A stretch of 37,197 nt of DNA from Singulisphaera sp. GP187 (GTDB lineage: Bacteria; Planctomycetota; Phycisphaerae; Phycisphaerales; SM1A02): NCBI GenBank assembly GCA_945888705.1, contig CAMDAQ010000012.1:1-37197 (forward strand). Reading direction: 5' to 3'. Each line of letters opens with the position of its first letter. Within the stretch, counting starts at the first letter, position 1. A program made the position numbers and the translations under genes. The notes under the pieces are model-generated. The model made no database searches, was not told where the DNA came from, and saw only the letters and a list, made by a program, of their open reading frames with translations. Below, one piece after another: positions 30,152 through 37,197 of the stretch.

Positions 30152-30180
30152 ATTCTCGCCCCGGAACGAAGGGGGCGCAA
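30152..30180 (-). promoter_or_regulatory. Possible promoter of the cold-shock gene
   Basis: TTGCGC (30175-30180), a 17-base spacer and GAGAAT (30152-30157) on the minus strand. The match is 3 of 6 at -35 and 4 of 6 at -10. A start would leave a leader of about 60 bases with AAAGG near its end. Confidence 0.3.
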
Positions 30181-30215
30181 CCCGTTATCTTGCGAAACCT
30201 TGACAATCGGCCGAA

Positions 30216-30239
30216 CTTCACGCACCGGAGTGCGTGAAG
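30216..30239 (-). terminator. pnp: Hairpin after pnp
   Basis: A perfect 10-base-pair stem (CTTCACGCAC at 30216-30225 and GTGCGTGAAG at 30230-30239) with a 4-base loop (TCCG in the pnp direction), 14 bases after the pnp stop. The following bases (TTCGGCCGATTGTC) are not a strong T-tract. Confidence 0.55.
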
Positions 30240-30253
30240 CCCGGCCGGGTGAC

Positions 30254-32419
30254 TCAGTTGCGGGCGGCCGGTTCGGCCGGGGCCTCGAGCAGGGCCTTGC
30301 GGCTCAGTTTGATGCGACCGGTGTCGTCGACGTTGATGACCTTGACCTTGATGACGTCGCCGACCTTGACCACTTCGGTCACGGTCTTCACGAAGCCATG
30401 GGCCAGCTCGCTCACGTGCACCATGCCGTCGGTGCCGGGAGCGAGCTCGACGAAGCAACCGAAGTCCTTGATGCCAACGACCTTGCCTTCGTAGATCGAG
30501 CCGACCTTGATCTCGGCGCCCAGCGCCTCGACCTCGGCCTTGGCGCGCATGGCCGCATTGCCGTCGGCCGTGGCGATGAAGACGGTGCCGTCCTCGTTGA
30601 TGTCGATCTGCGCACCGGTGCGGTCCTGGATGCCGCGGATGGTCTTGCCGCCAGGGCCGATGAGCTTGCCGATCTTCTCGGGGTCGATCTTGACCGTGAT
30701 GATGCGGGGCGCGTGCGGCTTGAGGTCGGCGCGCGGCTTGGCGAGGCAGGCTTCCATCTGCTCGATGAGGAAGAGCCGGCCTTCACGGGCCTGCGCGAAG
30801 ATCGTCTCGATCTCCTCGACGCCGAGGCCGCGGGCCTTGAGGTCGAGCTGGATGCCGGTGATGCCCTCGCGGGTGCCGGAGACCTTGAAGTCCATCTCGC
30901 CGAAGAAGTCCTCTTCGCCGATGATGTCCGTCACGTGGGTGACCTTGCCGGCGGAGCTGGTGAAGCGGCCCACGCTGATGCCGGCGCACGTCGCCTTGAT
31001 GGGCACGCCTGCGTCCATGAGCGCCAGGCAGCCACCGCACACGCTGGCCATGCTGCTCGAGCCGTTGCTCTCGGTGATGTCGCTGACCAAGCGCACCGTG
31101 TAGGGGAACTCCTCGGTGCTCGGCAGGATCGCGAGCAGGCTCTTCTCGGCGAGCGCGCCGTGGCCGATCTCGCGGCGGCCGGGTCCGGCGATACGGCCGG
31201 CTTCACCGGTGCAGTACGGCGGGAAGTTGTAGTGCAGGTAGAACTTCTTGGCGTACTCGGCGAGCAGGCCGTCGACGATCTGCTCGTCCTTCATCGTGCC
31301 GAGCGTGCAGGTCACGATGGACTGCGTCTCGCCGCGCTGGAAGAACGCGCTGCCGTGCGGCCGCGGCAGGAAGTCGACCGCCATGTCAAGCGGACGGATC
31401 TGGTTGAGCGGGCGGCCGTCGGCGCGGATGCCCTTCTCGGCGACCAGGTTGTGCGTGATCTTCTTCTCGAGCAGGCGCAGGGCTTCCTTCGCCTCGCGCG
31501 CGCGCTTCTCGGCAGCGACGTGCTCGGTGTAGGCCAGGCCCGCGGGGACCGCGAAGAACGAGTCGATGCACCACTTCTTGACGCGGTCGACCTCGCCGTT
31601 GCGGGCTTCCTTGCCGTGGATCTGGCGAGCCTTGGTGAGCTCGTCATAGGCCTTCTCCTTGACCAAGGCCATCACGTCGGCCGAAGGCAGGATGCGGTCG
31701 CCCATGCGCACGGCGGGGGCGCCGCACTTGGTGCGCAGCTCATCGATCATCTCAAGGATCGGCTTGATGCCGTGCTCGAGGCCGAACCGGATCGCCGCGA
31801 CCATGTCGGCCTCGGTGATCTCGGCGGCGCCGACTTCGATCATGTTCACGCCGTCCTTGTGGCCCGAGAGGACCAGGTCAAGGTCGCTGAACTCGATCTG
31901 CGCCTGCGTGGGGTTGATCACGAACTGCGCGCCGGCATCGGTGTAGATGCGGGCCACACGCACGGTCGCGATCGGGCCCTCGAACGGAGCGTCGGTGATC
32001 GCCAGCGCGGCCGAGGCGGCAGTGCAGCCGATCACGTCGGTGTCGTTCTGGCCGTCGTGCGAGAGCACGCTGACCTGCAGCTGGATCTCGTCGACGAAAC
32101 CCTCGGGGAACAGCGGACGGATCGGGCGATCCATCATGCGCATGGTCAGGATTTCCTTCTCGCTCGGCTGGCCTTCGCGCTTGCGGAAGCCGCCCGGGTA
32201 CTTGCCGGCCGCGGGGAGCTTCTCGCGGTAGTCGCAGGTCAGCGGGAAGAAGTCGATGCCCATGCGCGGGTTGGCGCGCACGGCGGTGGCAAGCACGACG
32301 GAGTCGCCGTAGCGGGCCATGATGGCGCCGCTGGCGAGCTTGGCGACCTTGCCGGTCTCGAAGCGGAGCGTGCGCCCGCCGATCTCACGTTCTACGAAGC
32401 AGGGGGTGTGGTGTCCCAT
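30254..32419 (-). CDS. pnp: Polyribonucleotide nucleotidyltransferase (PNPase)
   Basis: A 721-residue 3'-5' exoribonuclease/polymerase that degrades RNA using phosphate. The first RNase PH domain (about 10-150) has FETGKVAKLASGAIMARYGDSVVLATAV and DRPIRPLFPEGF. An alpha-helical linker follows, then the second RNase PH domain (HGSAFFQRGETQSIVTCTLGT, VRLVSDITESNGSSSMASVCGGCLALMDAGVP). Next come the KH domain (KIGKLIGPGGKTIRGIQDRTGAQIDI) and S1 domain (GSIYEGKVVGIKDFGCFVELAPGTDGMVHVSEL). Length and order are normal. The start is ATG 32419, with AAAGG about 10 bases upstream. It follows rpsO, the widespread rpsO-pnp arrangement. Confidence 0.97.
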   Translation of the reverse strand: MGHHTPCFVEREIGGRTLRFETGKVAKLASGAIMARYGDSVVLATAVRANPRMGIDFFPLTCDYREKLPAAGKYPGGFRKREGQPSEKEILTMRMMDRPIRPLFPEGFVDEIQLQVSVLSHDGQNDTDVIGCTAASAALAITDAPFEGPIATVRVARIYTDAGAQFVINPTQAQIEFSDLDLVLSGHKDGVNMIEVGAAEITEADMVAAIRFGLEHGIKPILEMIDELRTKCGAPAVRMGDRILPSADVMALVKEKAYDELTKARQIHGKEARNGEVDRVKKWCIDSFFAVPAGLAYTEHVAAEKRAREAKEALRLLEKKITHNLVAEKGIRADGRPLNQIRPLDMAVDFLPRPHGSAFFQRGETQSIVTCTLGTMKDEQIVDGLLAEYAKKFYLHYNFPPYCTGEAGRIAGPGRREIGHGALAEKSLLAILPSTEEFPYTVRLVSDITESNGSSSMASVCGGCLALMDAGVPIKATCAGISVGRFTSSAGKVTHVTDIIGEEDFFGEMDFKVSGTREGITGIQLDLKARGLGVEEIETIFAQAREGRLFLIEQMEACLAKPRADLKPHAPRIITVKIDPEKIGKLIGPGGKTIRGIQDRTGAQIDINEDGTVFIATADGNAAMRAKAEVEALGAEIKVGSIYEGKVVGIKDFGCFVELAPGTDGMVHVSELAHGFVKTVTEVVKVGDVIKVKVINVDDTGRIKLSRKALLEAPAEPAARN

Positions 32420-32526
32420 GGGAATGATGCCTTTCTTGGAAGTGGTGTGATGAGGCACCGCCCCATGGAGGCAGAGACCAACAGGCAGCCTGTCGCGGGT
32501 CGCCGCGCAGCTGCCGATTGCCCACT

Positions 32527-32541
32527 GCCGCCGGAGGCGGC
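32527..32541 (-). terminator. Small hairpin between rpsO and pnp
   Basis: GCCGCC (32527-32532) and GGCGGC (32536-32541) with a 3-base loop, 13 bases after the rpsO stop. No T-tract. It could attenuate transcription into pnp or be a processing site, as known between these genes in other bacteria. Confidence 0.3.
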
Positions 32542-32554
32542 GAAGCCCGTGCGC

Positions 32555-32824
32555 TTACTTGCGCAGGCCGAGCTTCTTGATGAGGTCGGTGTAGCCCGTG
32601 CGGTCGACGCGCGCGAGGTAGCGCAGCAAGCGGTTCCGCTGGCCGACGAGGAGCAGCAGGCCGCGGCGGCCAGCGTGATCCTTGCGGTTGGTCTTGAAGT
32701 GAGACTGGAGCGTGTTGATGCGCTGGGTCAGGAGCGCGATCTGGACCTGCGGAGAACCCGTGTCGTGCTCATGACGGCGGTTCGCGGCGATGGTCGTGGT
32801 CTTGGCGGCAGTCGAGGTCGGCAT
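32555..32824 (-). CDS. rpsO: 30S ribosomal protein S15
   Basis: An 89-residue S15, the exact usual length. It shows the S15 pattern [72 protein letters not shown], including the 'D-T-G-S-x-E/Q-V-Q' turn and the 'H-x-x-D-x-x-x-R-R-G-L' RNA-binding segment. S15 binds 16S rRNA in the central domain. The ATG at 32824 is used; no clear Shine-Dalgarno precedes it. A good promoter (TTGACC, 16-base spacer, TACCAT) lies about 55 bases upstream. It is followed by pnp. Confidence 0.97.
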   Translation of the reverse strand: MPTSTAAKTTTIAANRRHEHDTGSPQVQIALLTQRINTLQSHFKTNRKDHAGRRGLLLLVGQRNRLLRYLARVDRTGYTDLIKKLGLRK

Positions 32825-32879
32825 TGCTGTTGAGTGGGCCCGTCGCGGACCCGTTCCTTTCCAGAGTTGTGAGTCGCGC

Positions 32880-32907
32880 ATGGTAGCGATGCGTCGAATG
32901 GGGTCAA
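32880..32907 (-). promoter_or_regulatory. rpsO: Promoter of the rpsO-pnp operon
   Basis: On the minus strand TTGACC (32902-32907), a 16-base spacer and TACCAT (32880-32885). TTGACC matches TTGACA at 5 positions. It would give a leader of about 50 bases. The -10 context CGCTACCAT is the same as upstream of ndk. Confidence 0.6.
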
Positions 32908-32988
32908 GCGGCCCGGTGCCTTCGACCTGTGTTATCAGGCGTTTTGGGTCGGATCGGCAGGGGCAGGCTCCGTATGCTTCGGCCTCCC

Positions 32989-34626
32989 ATGACCACCACA
33001 GCTGACTCGCCGCTGCGCCACGCCACGCATGAGTTCGTCGCCCTCGCGGCGAAGCTCGAACAGGGCGGAGGACCGTCGGGCGCGGAACGCCAGCATCGCC
33101 ACGGACGCCTGACCGCTCGGGAGCGCATGGATCGGCTCTTCGACCCCGGAACGCCCACGCTTGAGTGCGGGCTCATGAGTGCCTGGAACATGTACCGCGA
33201 GTACGGGGGCGCGCCGGCGGCGGGGGTGGTGACCACCATCGGCCAGGTCGACGGCCGCCTGTGCATGGTCGTCGCCAACGACGCCACGGTGAAGGCCGGC
33301 GCGTTCTTCCCGATGACCTGCAAGAAGATCATCCGCGCGCAGTGGATCGCCGAGCGCGCGCGGCTGCCGCTGCTCTACCTCGTCGACAGCGCGGGCGTGT
33401 TCCTGCCGCTCCAGGAAGACGTCTTCCCCGACACCGACGACTTCGGCCGCATCTTCCGCAACAACGCCGTCATCAGTGCGCAGGGCATCCCGCAGTACGC
33501 GGCGATCATGGGCAACTGCGTCGCCGGCGGCGGCTACCTGCCGGTCATGTGCGACACGCTCCTGATGACCGAGGGCAGCGGGCTCTATCTCGCGGGCCCT
33601 GCGCTCGTGAAGGCCGCGATCGGGCAGGAGGTCTCGAGCGAGGAACTCGGCGGCGCGTCCATGCACGCGGCCGTCAGTGGCACGATCGACTTCAAGGAGA
33701 AGGATGACCCCTCGTGCATCGAGCGGTTGCGCCGCCTGATGCGGGCGAACCAGTCCGCGCCCGCTGCACGCACGCCGCCGATTGCGCCCGTGGCGCCCGA
33801 GCGCGACCCGGCCGATGTCTATGCCGTGCACCGTTCCGAGCCGGGCTCGCAGTACGACGTGGTCGAGCTGCTTCGATGCATCGTCGATGGCGGCTCGATC
33901 GACGAGTATCGCGCCGAGTACGGCTGCAGCATCGTCTGCGCGTACGCGCGCATCGGTGGGTTCCCCTGCGGCATCGTGGCCAACCAGCGCAAGCTCACGC
34001 AGCGCACCATGCCCGGCGGCAAGGCCGGGCCGTCGAAGGCCGGTGCGATGCCTGCGGTGATCTACGACGACAGTGCCGACAAGGCGGCTCGCTTCATCCT
34101 CGACTGCAACCAGCGGAAGATCCCGCTGGTCTTCATGCACGACACCACGGGCTTCATGGTGGGTCGCGACAGCGAGCAGGCTGGCATCATCCGCTCCGGT
34201 GCCAAGCTCGTGAACGCCATGAGCAACAGCGTCGTGCCGAAGATCGTGCTCATCACCGGTGCGAGCTACGGGGCCGGCAACTACGCCATGTGCGGTCGTG
34301 CCTTCGATCCCATGCTCACGCTCGCTTGGCCCGGTGGCCGCTGCGCCGTGATGGGTGCGGCGCAGGCTGCCGGCACGCTTCTGCAGATCGACCTCGCTGC
34401 GCGCGAGCGCAAGGGGGAGCAGGTCGACGACGCCATGCGAAAGCAGCTGCTCGACGCGATCACTGCCAGCTACACCGAGCAGCAGGACATCCGCTACGCG
34501 GCCTCGCGCGGCTGGGTCGACCGCATCATCGAGCCGCACCGCACCCGCGACGAGCTCACCATGGCGCTCCGCGTCGCGGCGCAGGCTCCGGTGGGCGAGC
34601 TCAAGGTCGGCGTGCTGCAGACCTGA
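32989..34626 (+). CDS. Acyl-CoA carboxylase carboxyltransferase subunit (methylcrotonyl-CoA carboxylase beta type)
   Basis: A 545-residue crotonase-fold carboxyltransferase of the MCC-beta/PCC-beta family. These move a carboxyl group from biotin to an acyl-CoA. The N half has [35 protein letters not shown] and [18 protein letters not shown] (acyl-CoA oxyanion region). The C half has [60 protein letters not shown], the signature of MCC beta-like proteins. The exact substrate is not certain. No biotin carboxylase or biotin carrier gene lies in the window. The start at ATG 32989 is a best guess; 32974 is possible, with a TATGCT hexamer just upstream. It is followed after 3 bases by rdgB. Confidence 0.88.
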   Translation: MTTTADSPLRHATHEFVALAAKLEQGGGPSGAERQHRHGRLTARERMDRLFDPGTPTLECGLMSAWNMYREYGGAPAAGVVTTIGQVDGRLCMVVANDATVKAGAFFPMTCKKIIRAQWIAERARLPLLYLVDSAGVFLPLQEDVFPDTDDFGRIFRNNAVISAQGIPQYAAIMGNCVAGGGYLPVMCDTLLMTEGSGLYLAGPALVKAAIGQEVSSEELGGASMHAAVSGTIDFKEKDDPSCIERLRRLMRANQSAPAARTPPIAPVAPERDPADVYAVHRSEPGSQYDVVELLRCIVDGGSIDEYRAEYGCSIVCAYARIGGFPCGIVANQRKLTQRTMPGGKAGPSKAGAMPAVIYDDSADKAARFILDCNQRKIPLVFMHDTTGFMVGRDSEQAGIIRSGAKLVNAMSNSVVPKIVLITGASYGAGNYAMCGRAFDPMLTLAWPGGRCAVMGAAQAAGTLLQIDLAARERKGEQVDDAMRKQLLDAITASYTEQQDIRYAASRGWVDRIIEPHRTRDELTMALRVAAQAPVGELKVGVLQT

Positions 34627-34629
34627 GCC

Positions 34630-35238
34630 ATGGACCTCGTCGTCGCCACCGGCAATCCGCACAAGATCGAGGAGATCCGCGCGATCCTCGGCCCCCACGG
34701 CGTGCGCGTGCTCGGACTCGATGACCTTGGTGCCTCGGTTCCCGAGCCCGATGAGCCCGGTGCGACCTTCGAGGAGAACGCGGCCATCAAGGCGCGCGCC
34801 TACGCGGCGGCCCTCGGTCGCGCCGTGCTCGCCGACGACAGCGGGCTCGAGGTCGATGCGCTCGGCGGCCGGCCCGGCGTGCACAGCGCGCGCTACGCCG
34901 GCGTGGGTGAGACACGCGAGGAGCGCGATGCGGCGAACAATGCCAAGCTCCTGCGCGAGCTCGCGGGCGTGCCGATGCCCCGGCGCACCGCCCGCTTCGT
35001 CTGCGCGATCTGCGTGGCGACGCCCGATGGCCGCGTGCTCGCCATGTCGCGCGGCACGTTCGATGGGGTGATCATCGAGGCCGCGCGGGGCACGCACGGC
35101 TTCGGCTACGACCCGTTGCTCCATGTCCCGGAGGCTGGCTGCACCAGCGCCGAGCTGGACCCTGCCGAGAAGAACCGCCGCAGCCATCGCGGCCAGGCCG
35201 TGCGGTCGCTGCTGGGTCAGTTGCCGTCGATCGCCTGA
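34630..35238 (+). CDS. rdgB: RdgB/HAM1 family XTP/dITP pyrophosphatase
   Basis: A 202-residue non-canonical purine NTP pyrophosphatase that removes dITP and XTP from the nucleotide pool. Signatures are VVATGNPHKIEEIRAIL at the N-terminus, VLADDSGLEVDALGGRPGVHSARYAG in the middle (the Asp pair binds Mg), and GFGYDPLLHVPEAGCTSAEL, then EKNRRSHRGQA at the C-terminus. All are standard for the family. The ATG lies 3 bases after the carboxyltransferase stop, with no clear Shine-Dalgarno, so the two are probably translated from one mRNA. It is convergent with the cysteine-cluster gene, with a single base between the stop codons and no room for a terminator. Confidence 0.96.
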   Translation: MDLVVATGNPHKIEEIRAILGPHGVRVLGLDDLGASVPEPDEPGATFEENAAIKARAYAAALGRAVLADDSGLEVDALGGRPGVHSARYAGVGETREERDAANNAKLLRELAGVPMPRRTARFVCAICVATPDGRVLAMSRGTFDGVIIEAARGTHGFGYDPLLHVPEAGCTSAELDPAEKNRRSHRGQAVRSLLGQLPSIA

Positions 35239-35239
35239 A

Positions 35240-36538
35240 TCATCTCCACTCGACGCCGCACGGGTGCAGGGCGCAGGTGCGGCGAAGCCCGTCATCGAGC
35301 GACAGGAACGACAGCCGCAATCGCTCGCCGGCCGTCGCGAGCCATGGGGCACGCCCGGCGGTGCGGTCGATGCGTGCGACGGCAGCGGCCATGTCGGCGA
35401 ACATCACGCGGTTGGCCGCGGGATCCCGGCCGGCGGCATGCACGCGCGCGAGATAGGCCGCGCTGGCCACATCCACGCAGAGTGCCGACAGGCCCTCGAC
35501 GGCACTGAAACCGTAGTAACCCGCGCCCCATGTGCGCGCTCCTCGGAGCCGTGCGCGCACCCACCTTGTCACCAGGTCATCGATGGGCTCGTCATGTCCC
35601 TCGGCGGCGTCGTGCAGTGGATTCGGAATGAACTCCGCCTCCTGAAAGCGCACTCCATGCGCAAAGCCACGCAGGTCCGGCACCGTTCCGGATCCCTTGA
35701 GGAACGCCCGTTGCCGGCGCCACTGGCGCCACGCCGTGCGCAGGAAGCCATCGGCCTTCATGCGGTCGAGGCGGGGGTCCTCGGTGCGCATGAAGATCGC
35801 CTGCCGCAACATCCGCTCCTGGCGCTCCGTGGCCGCGCCGACCGGATCGGCCTCGAGCTCGTCCTCGAGCGTGGCCACGATCGTGGTGATGAGCTCGAGG
35901 AAGCGGTCGCCCTTCACGCTCGCCAGCTTCGCGTGGCGCAGCGCCTGGGCGATCCATGCCAAGCCGTCGATGCGCGTGGCGATCGATGCCCCCTCGCGGC
36001 CCATCCACTGGTCGAGCACGCCGGCCAGCGCACGCAATTCGAGTGGCGATGCCTCGCGGCCTGGGAGCAGCGCGACGGCGCGCGCCTGGCCAACCGTCTC
36101 GGGGGCATCCTCGGCAATGCGCCGAAGGTCGGCAAGATGCGTGGCCATCGCCGCGCCCTTGTTGAGCTGCACGCTGCCGCACGCGAAGTTCAGGCCTTGC
36201 TGCGGCCCATCGGCGGTCGGCATCACGCTCAGCGGAAAGGAGCGACACGCCACGGGCTTCTCCTGGAGGCCGTGACGCGCGTGGATGCGGCACAGTCCAT
36301 CGTCCTGCAGGAAGATGCACGCTCCGTCGGAGCGCTGGCGCAGGAACCGGCTGCCGCGGAACTCGACCCACGGTTCGAAGCCGAGCTCAGCCTTCCAGCC
36401 CTGTCGGTCGAGCCGCTCGATGTCCTCGTCGCGAAGCTGCACGGTGAAGTCACGGCAGCAGTTCCCGCAGGCATGGCAGCTGTACCGCTGCTCCGCAAGG
36501 TCAAGCACGAGGATGGGCAGGGACACCGCCATGGTCAT
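35240..36538 (-). CDS. YkgJ-type cysteine-cluster (Fe-S or Zn) protein
   Basis: A 432-residue protein. Its N-terminus has the CxxCxxCC motif (Cys21, 24, 27, 28 in CHACGNCCRDFTV) and later cysteines Cys74, Cys83 (GLCRIH) and Cys98 (VACRSFPLS). This is the spacing of the YkgJ/FliB-like family, which is thought to bind a metal or Fe-S cluster. The remaining 300 residues are helical with no recognised domain, including GASIATRIDGLAWIAQALRHAKL and FLRTAWRQWRRQRAF. The function is unknown. The ATG at 36538 overlaps the stop of the upstream membrane gene by 4 bases (ATGA), so the two are coupled. Confidence is high for the family of the N-terminus, low for the rest. Confidence 0.8.
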   Translation of the reverse strand: MTMAVSLPILVLDLAEQRYSCHACGNCCRDFTVQLRDEDIERLDRQGWKAELGFEPWVEFRGSRFLRQRSDGACIFLQDDGLCRIHARHGLQEKPVACRSFPLSVMPTADGPQQGLNFACGSVQLNKGAAMATHLADLRRIAEDAPETVGQARAVALLPGREASPLELRALAGVLDQWMGREGASIATRIDGLAWIAQALRHAKLASVKGDRFLELITTIVATLEDELEADPVGAATERQERMLRQAIFMRTEDPRLDRMKADGFLRTAWRQWRRQRAFLKGSGTVPDLRGFAHGVRFQEAEFIPNPLHDAAEGHDEPIDDLVTRWVRARLRGARTWGAGYYGFSAVEGLSALCVDVASAAYLARVHAAGRDPAANRVMFADMAAAVARIDRTAGRAPWLATAGERLRLSFLSLDDGLRRTCALHPCGVEWR

Positions 36539-37197
36539 GCGGCGCGCGGTGCACGTTGTGCCCGGCGGGCACGGAGGATGCGCAGTCCGCACCATGAACC
36601 GCCGACGGTGCCCAGCGGAATCGAGGCCAGTGCCTCGCCTGCACTCTCGACGAGCGCCAGCTGCGCAAAGGCTGCGCCCACGTCGAGTCCGGTCTCGCCG
36701 GCAAGCCTGCTGGCGACGAACGCCATCGTCGCTTCCCGGAACCCGAAGCGGCCGAGCGGGTTGTAGTTCACGATGTAGCCCGCGAGTGCCACGAGCAGGA
36801 TCTGCTGCGTGTCCAGCGGCAGATCGAGGATGCGCCCGGCGCACCAGGCGCGCGCGGCACACAGCGAGAAGTCCACGAAGCGCGTGGCGGCCACCAGACG
36901 CAGCGATGTGCGCGAGGCCAGCATCGACTCCGCGCCGCCGAGCTTGCGGGCCACGAGCGGCACGTGCCGTACCAGGCCCACCAGCCGCACGCAGACTTCC
37001 GTGGTGGCCGCGGCGCACCCCAGGCCAGCGATGATCGAGATGGCCACACCAAGGCCGAGCAGCTCGATCGCCCCGACGCCGACCAGCGCGCCAAACGTCA
37101 TGCCTGCCAAGGCGCTCAGCGTGCACGCGCCGACGGTGGCGACCCAGCCGGCGACGAGCCACGCACCCAGGCCATCGACACCCATGTGGTAGACGAA
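36535..37197 (-). CDS. Flippase-like (LPG synthase TM-type) membrane protein, N-terminus cut by window edge
   Basis: The frame is open to the window's last base, so the N-terminus is missing; 220 residues are seen. It is a polytopic membrane protein with hydrophobic stretches such as GAWLVAGWVATVGACTLSALAGMTFGALVGVG and LLGLGVAISIIAGLGCAAATTEV. The segment QILLVALAGYIVNYNPLGRFGFREATMAFVASRLAG matches the pattern of lysylphosphatidylglycerol synthase/UPF0104-like membrane domains ('P-x-G-x-x-G-x-R-E'). The family includes lipid flippases and glycolipid proteins. No soluble transferase domain is seen. It overlaps the cysteine-cluster gene by 4 bases and is probably its operon partner. The role is not known. 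Confidence 0.6.
   Translation of the reverse strand, partial: FVYHMGVDGLGAWLVAGWVATVGACTLSALAGMTFGALVGVGAIELLGLGVAISIIAGLGCAAATTEVCVRLVGLVRHVPLVARKLGGAESMLASRTSLRLVAATRFVDFSLCAARAWCAGRILDLPLDTQQILLVALAGYIVNYNPLGRFGFREATMAFVASRLAGETGLDVGAAFAQLALVESAGEALASIPLGTVGGSWCGLRILRARRAQRAPRAA

Noticed and set aside
30200-30205. TTGACA hexamer on the plus strand
   Set aside because: It matches a -35 box, but no plus-strand gene follows for more than 2.7 kb and no -10 is present at the right distance.
30200-32833. Plus-strand open frame of 877 codons
   Set aside because: It runs antisense to pnp and rpsO. Composition is His/Arg/Asp/Leu-rich without motifs.
32935-35352. Minus-strand open frame of 805 codons opposite the carboxyltransferase and rdgB
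   Set aside because: Antisense to two genes with clear family signatures.

Overview
The window reads as a high-GC, gene-dense bacterial chromosome, most likely a planctomycete of the Phycisphaerae type. This is an inference from three things: the style of the type II secretion (T2SS) operon, with a GspK carrying an EF-hand-like insert and secretion proteins carrying long Pro/Ala/Glu or Gly/Arg linkers; a bacterial topoisomerase VI gene pair; and a giant beta-propeller protein. There is no 16S rRNA to confirm it. No tRNA, rRNA, CRISPR array, insertion sequence or phage gene was seen.

Layout. 1-201: the last 66 codons of a probable polyphosphate kinase. 232-4833: a divergent pair, a small LEA14/WHy-like lipoprotein (-) and a 1357-residue exported beta-propeller protein (+). 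4878-5324: a small protein whose last 69 residues are all Asp or Glu, followed by a clean hairpin terminator. 5425-21446 (-): one long co-directional T2SS cluster. In transcription order it is a Spy/LTxxQ-like periplasmic protein, gspE, F, G, H, I, J, K, L, M, C, D and a lipoprotein, mostly joined by 4-base stop/start overlaps. 21639-23600: a divergent pair, an orphan CoA-transferase A subunit (-) and an MFS-like transporter (+). 23723-25494 (-): an RpoD-like sigma factor and nucleoside diphosphate kinase. 25657-28905 (+): top6B and top6A. 28910-30083 (-): an orphan histidine kinase and a cold-shock protein. 30254-32824 (-): rpsO-pnp. 32989-35238 (+): an acyl-CoA carboxylase carboxyltransferase and rdgB. 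35240-37197 (-): a cysteine-cluster protein and a truncated flippase-like membrane protein.

How the parts work together. The T2SS cluster encodes the ATPase (E), inner-membrane platform (F, L, M, C-like), pseudopilus (G-K) and secretin (D), but no prepilin peptidase (GspO), so that enzyme must lie elsewhere. Its first and last genes are not standard T2SS components. Several components carry disordered extensions: acidic on the secretin, Arg/Gly-rich on GspJ and GspL, and a shorter one on GspK. rpsO-pnp and the cold-shock gene are ordinary RNA/translation housekeeping. top6BA would provide a type IIB topoisomerase.

The points most worth a second look are the RGG-like tail on the pseudopilin GspJ, the all-acidic 148-residue protein, topoisomerase VI in a bacterium, and a recurring CTACCAT-type -10 element. 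That element sits at normal distance upstream of ndk and rpsO, but only 6-7 bases from the start codons of four genes that lack a Shine-Dalgarno sequence, which suggests leaderless mRNAs. Most long antisense open frames are shadows caused by the high GC content.
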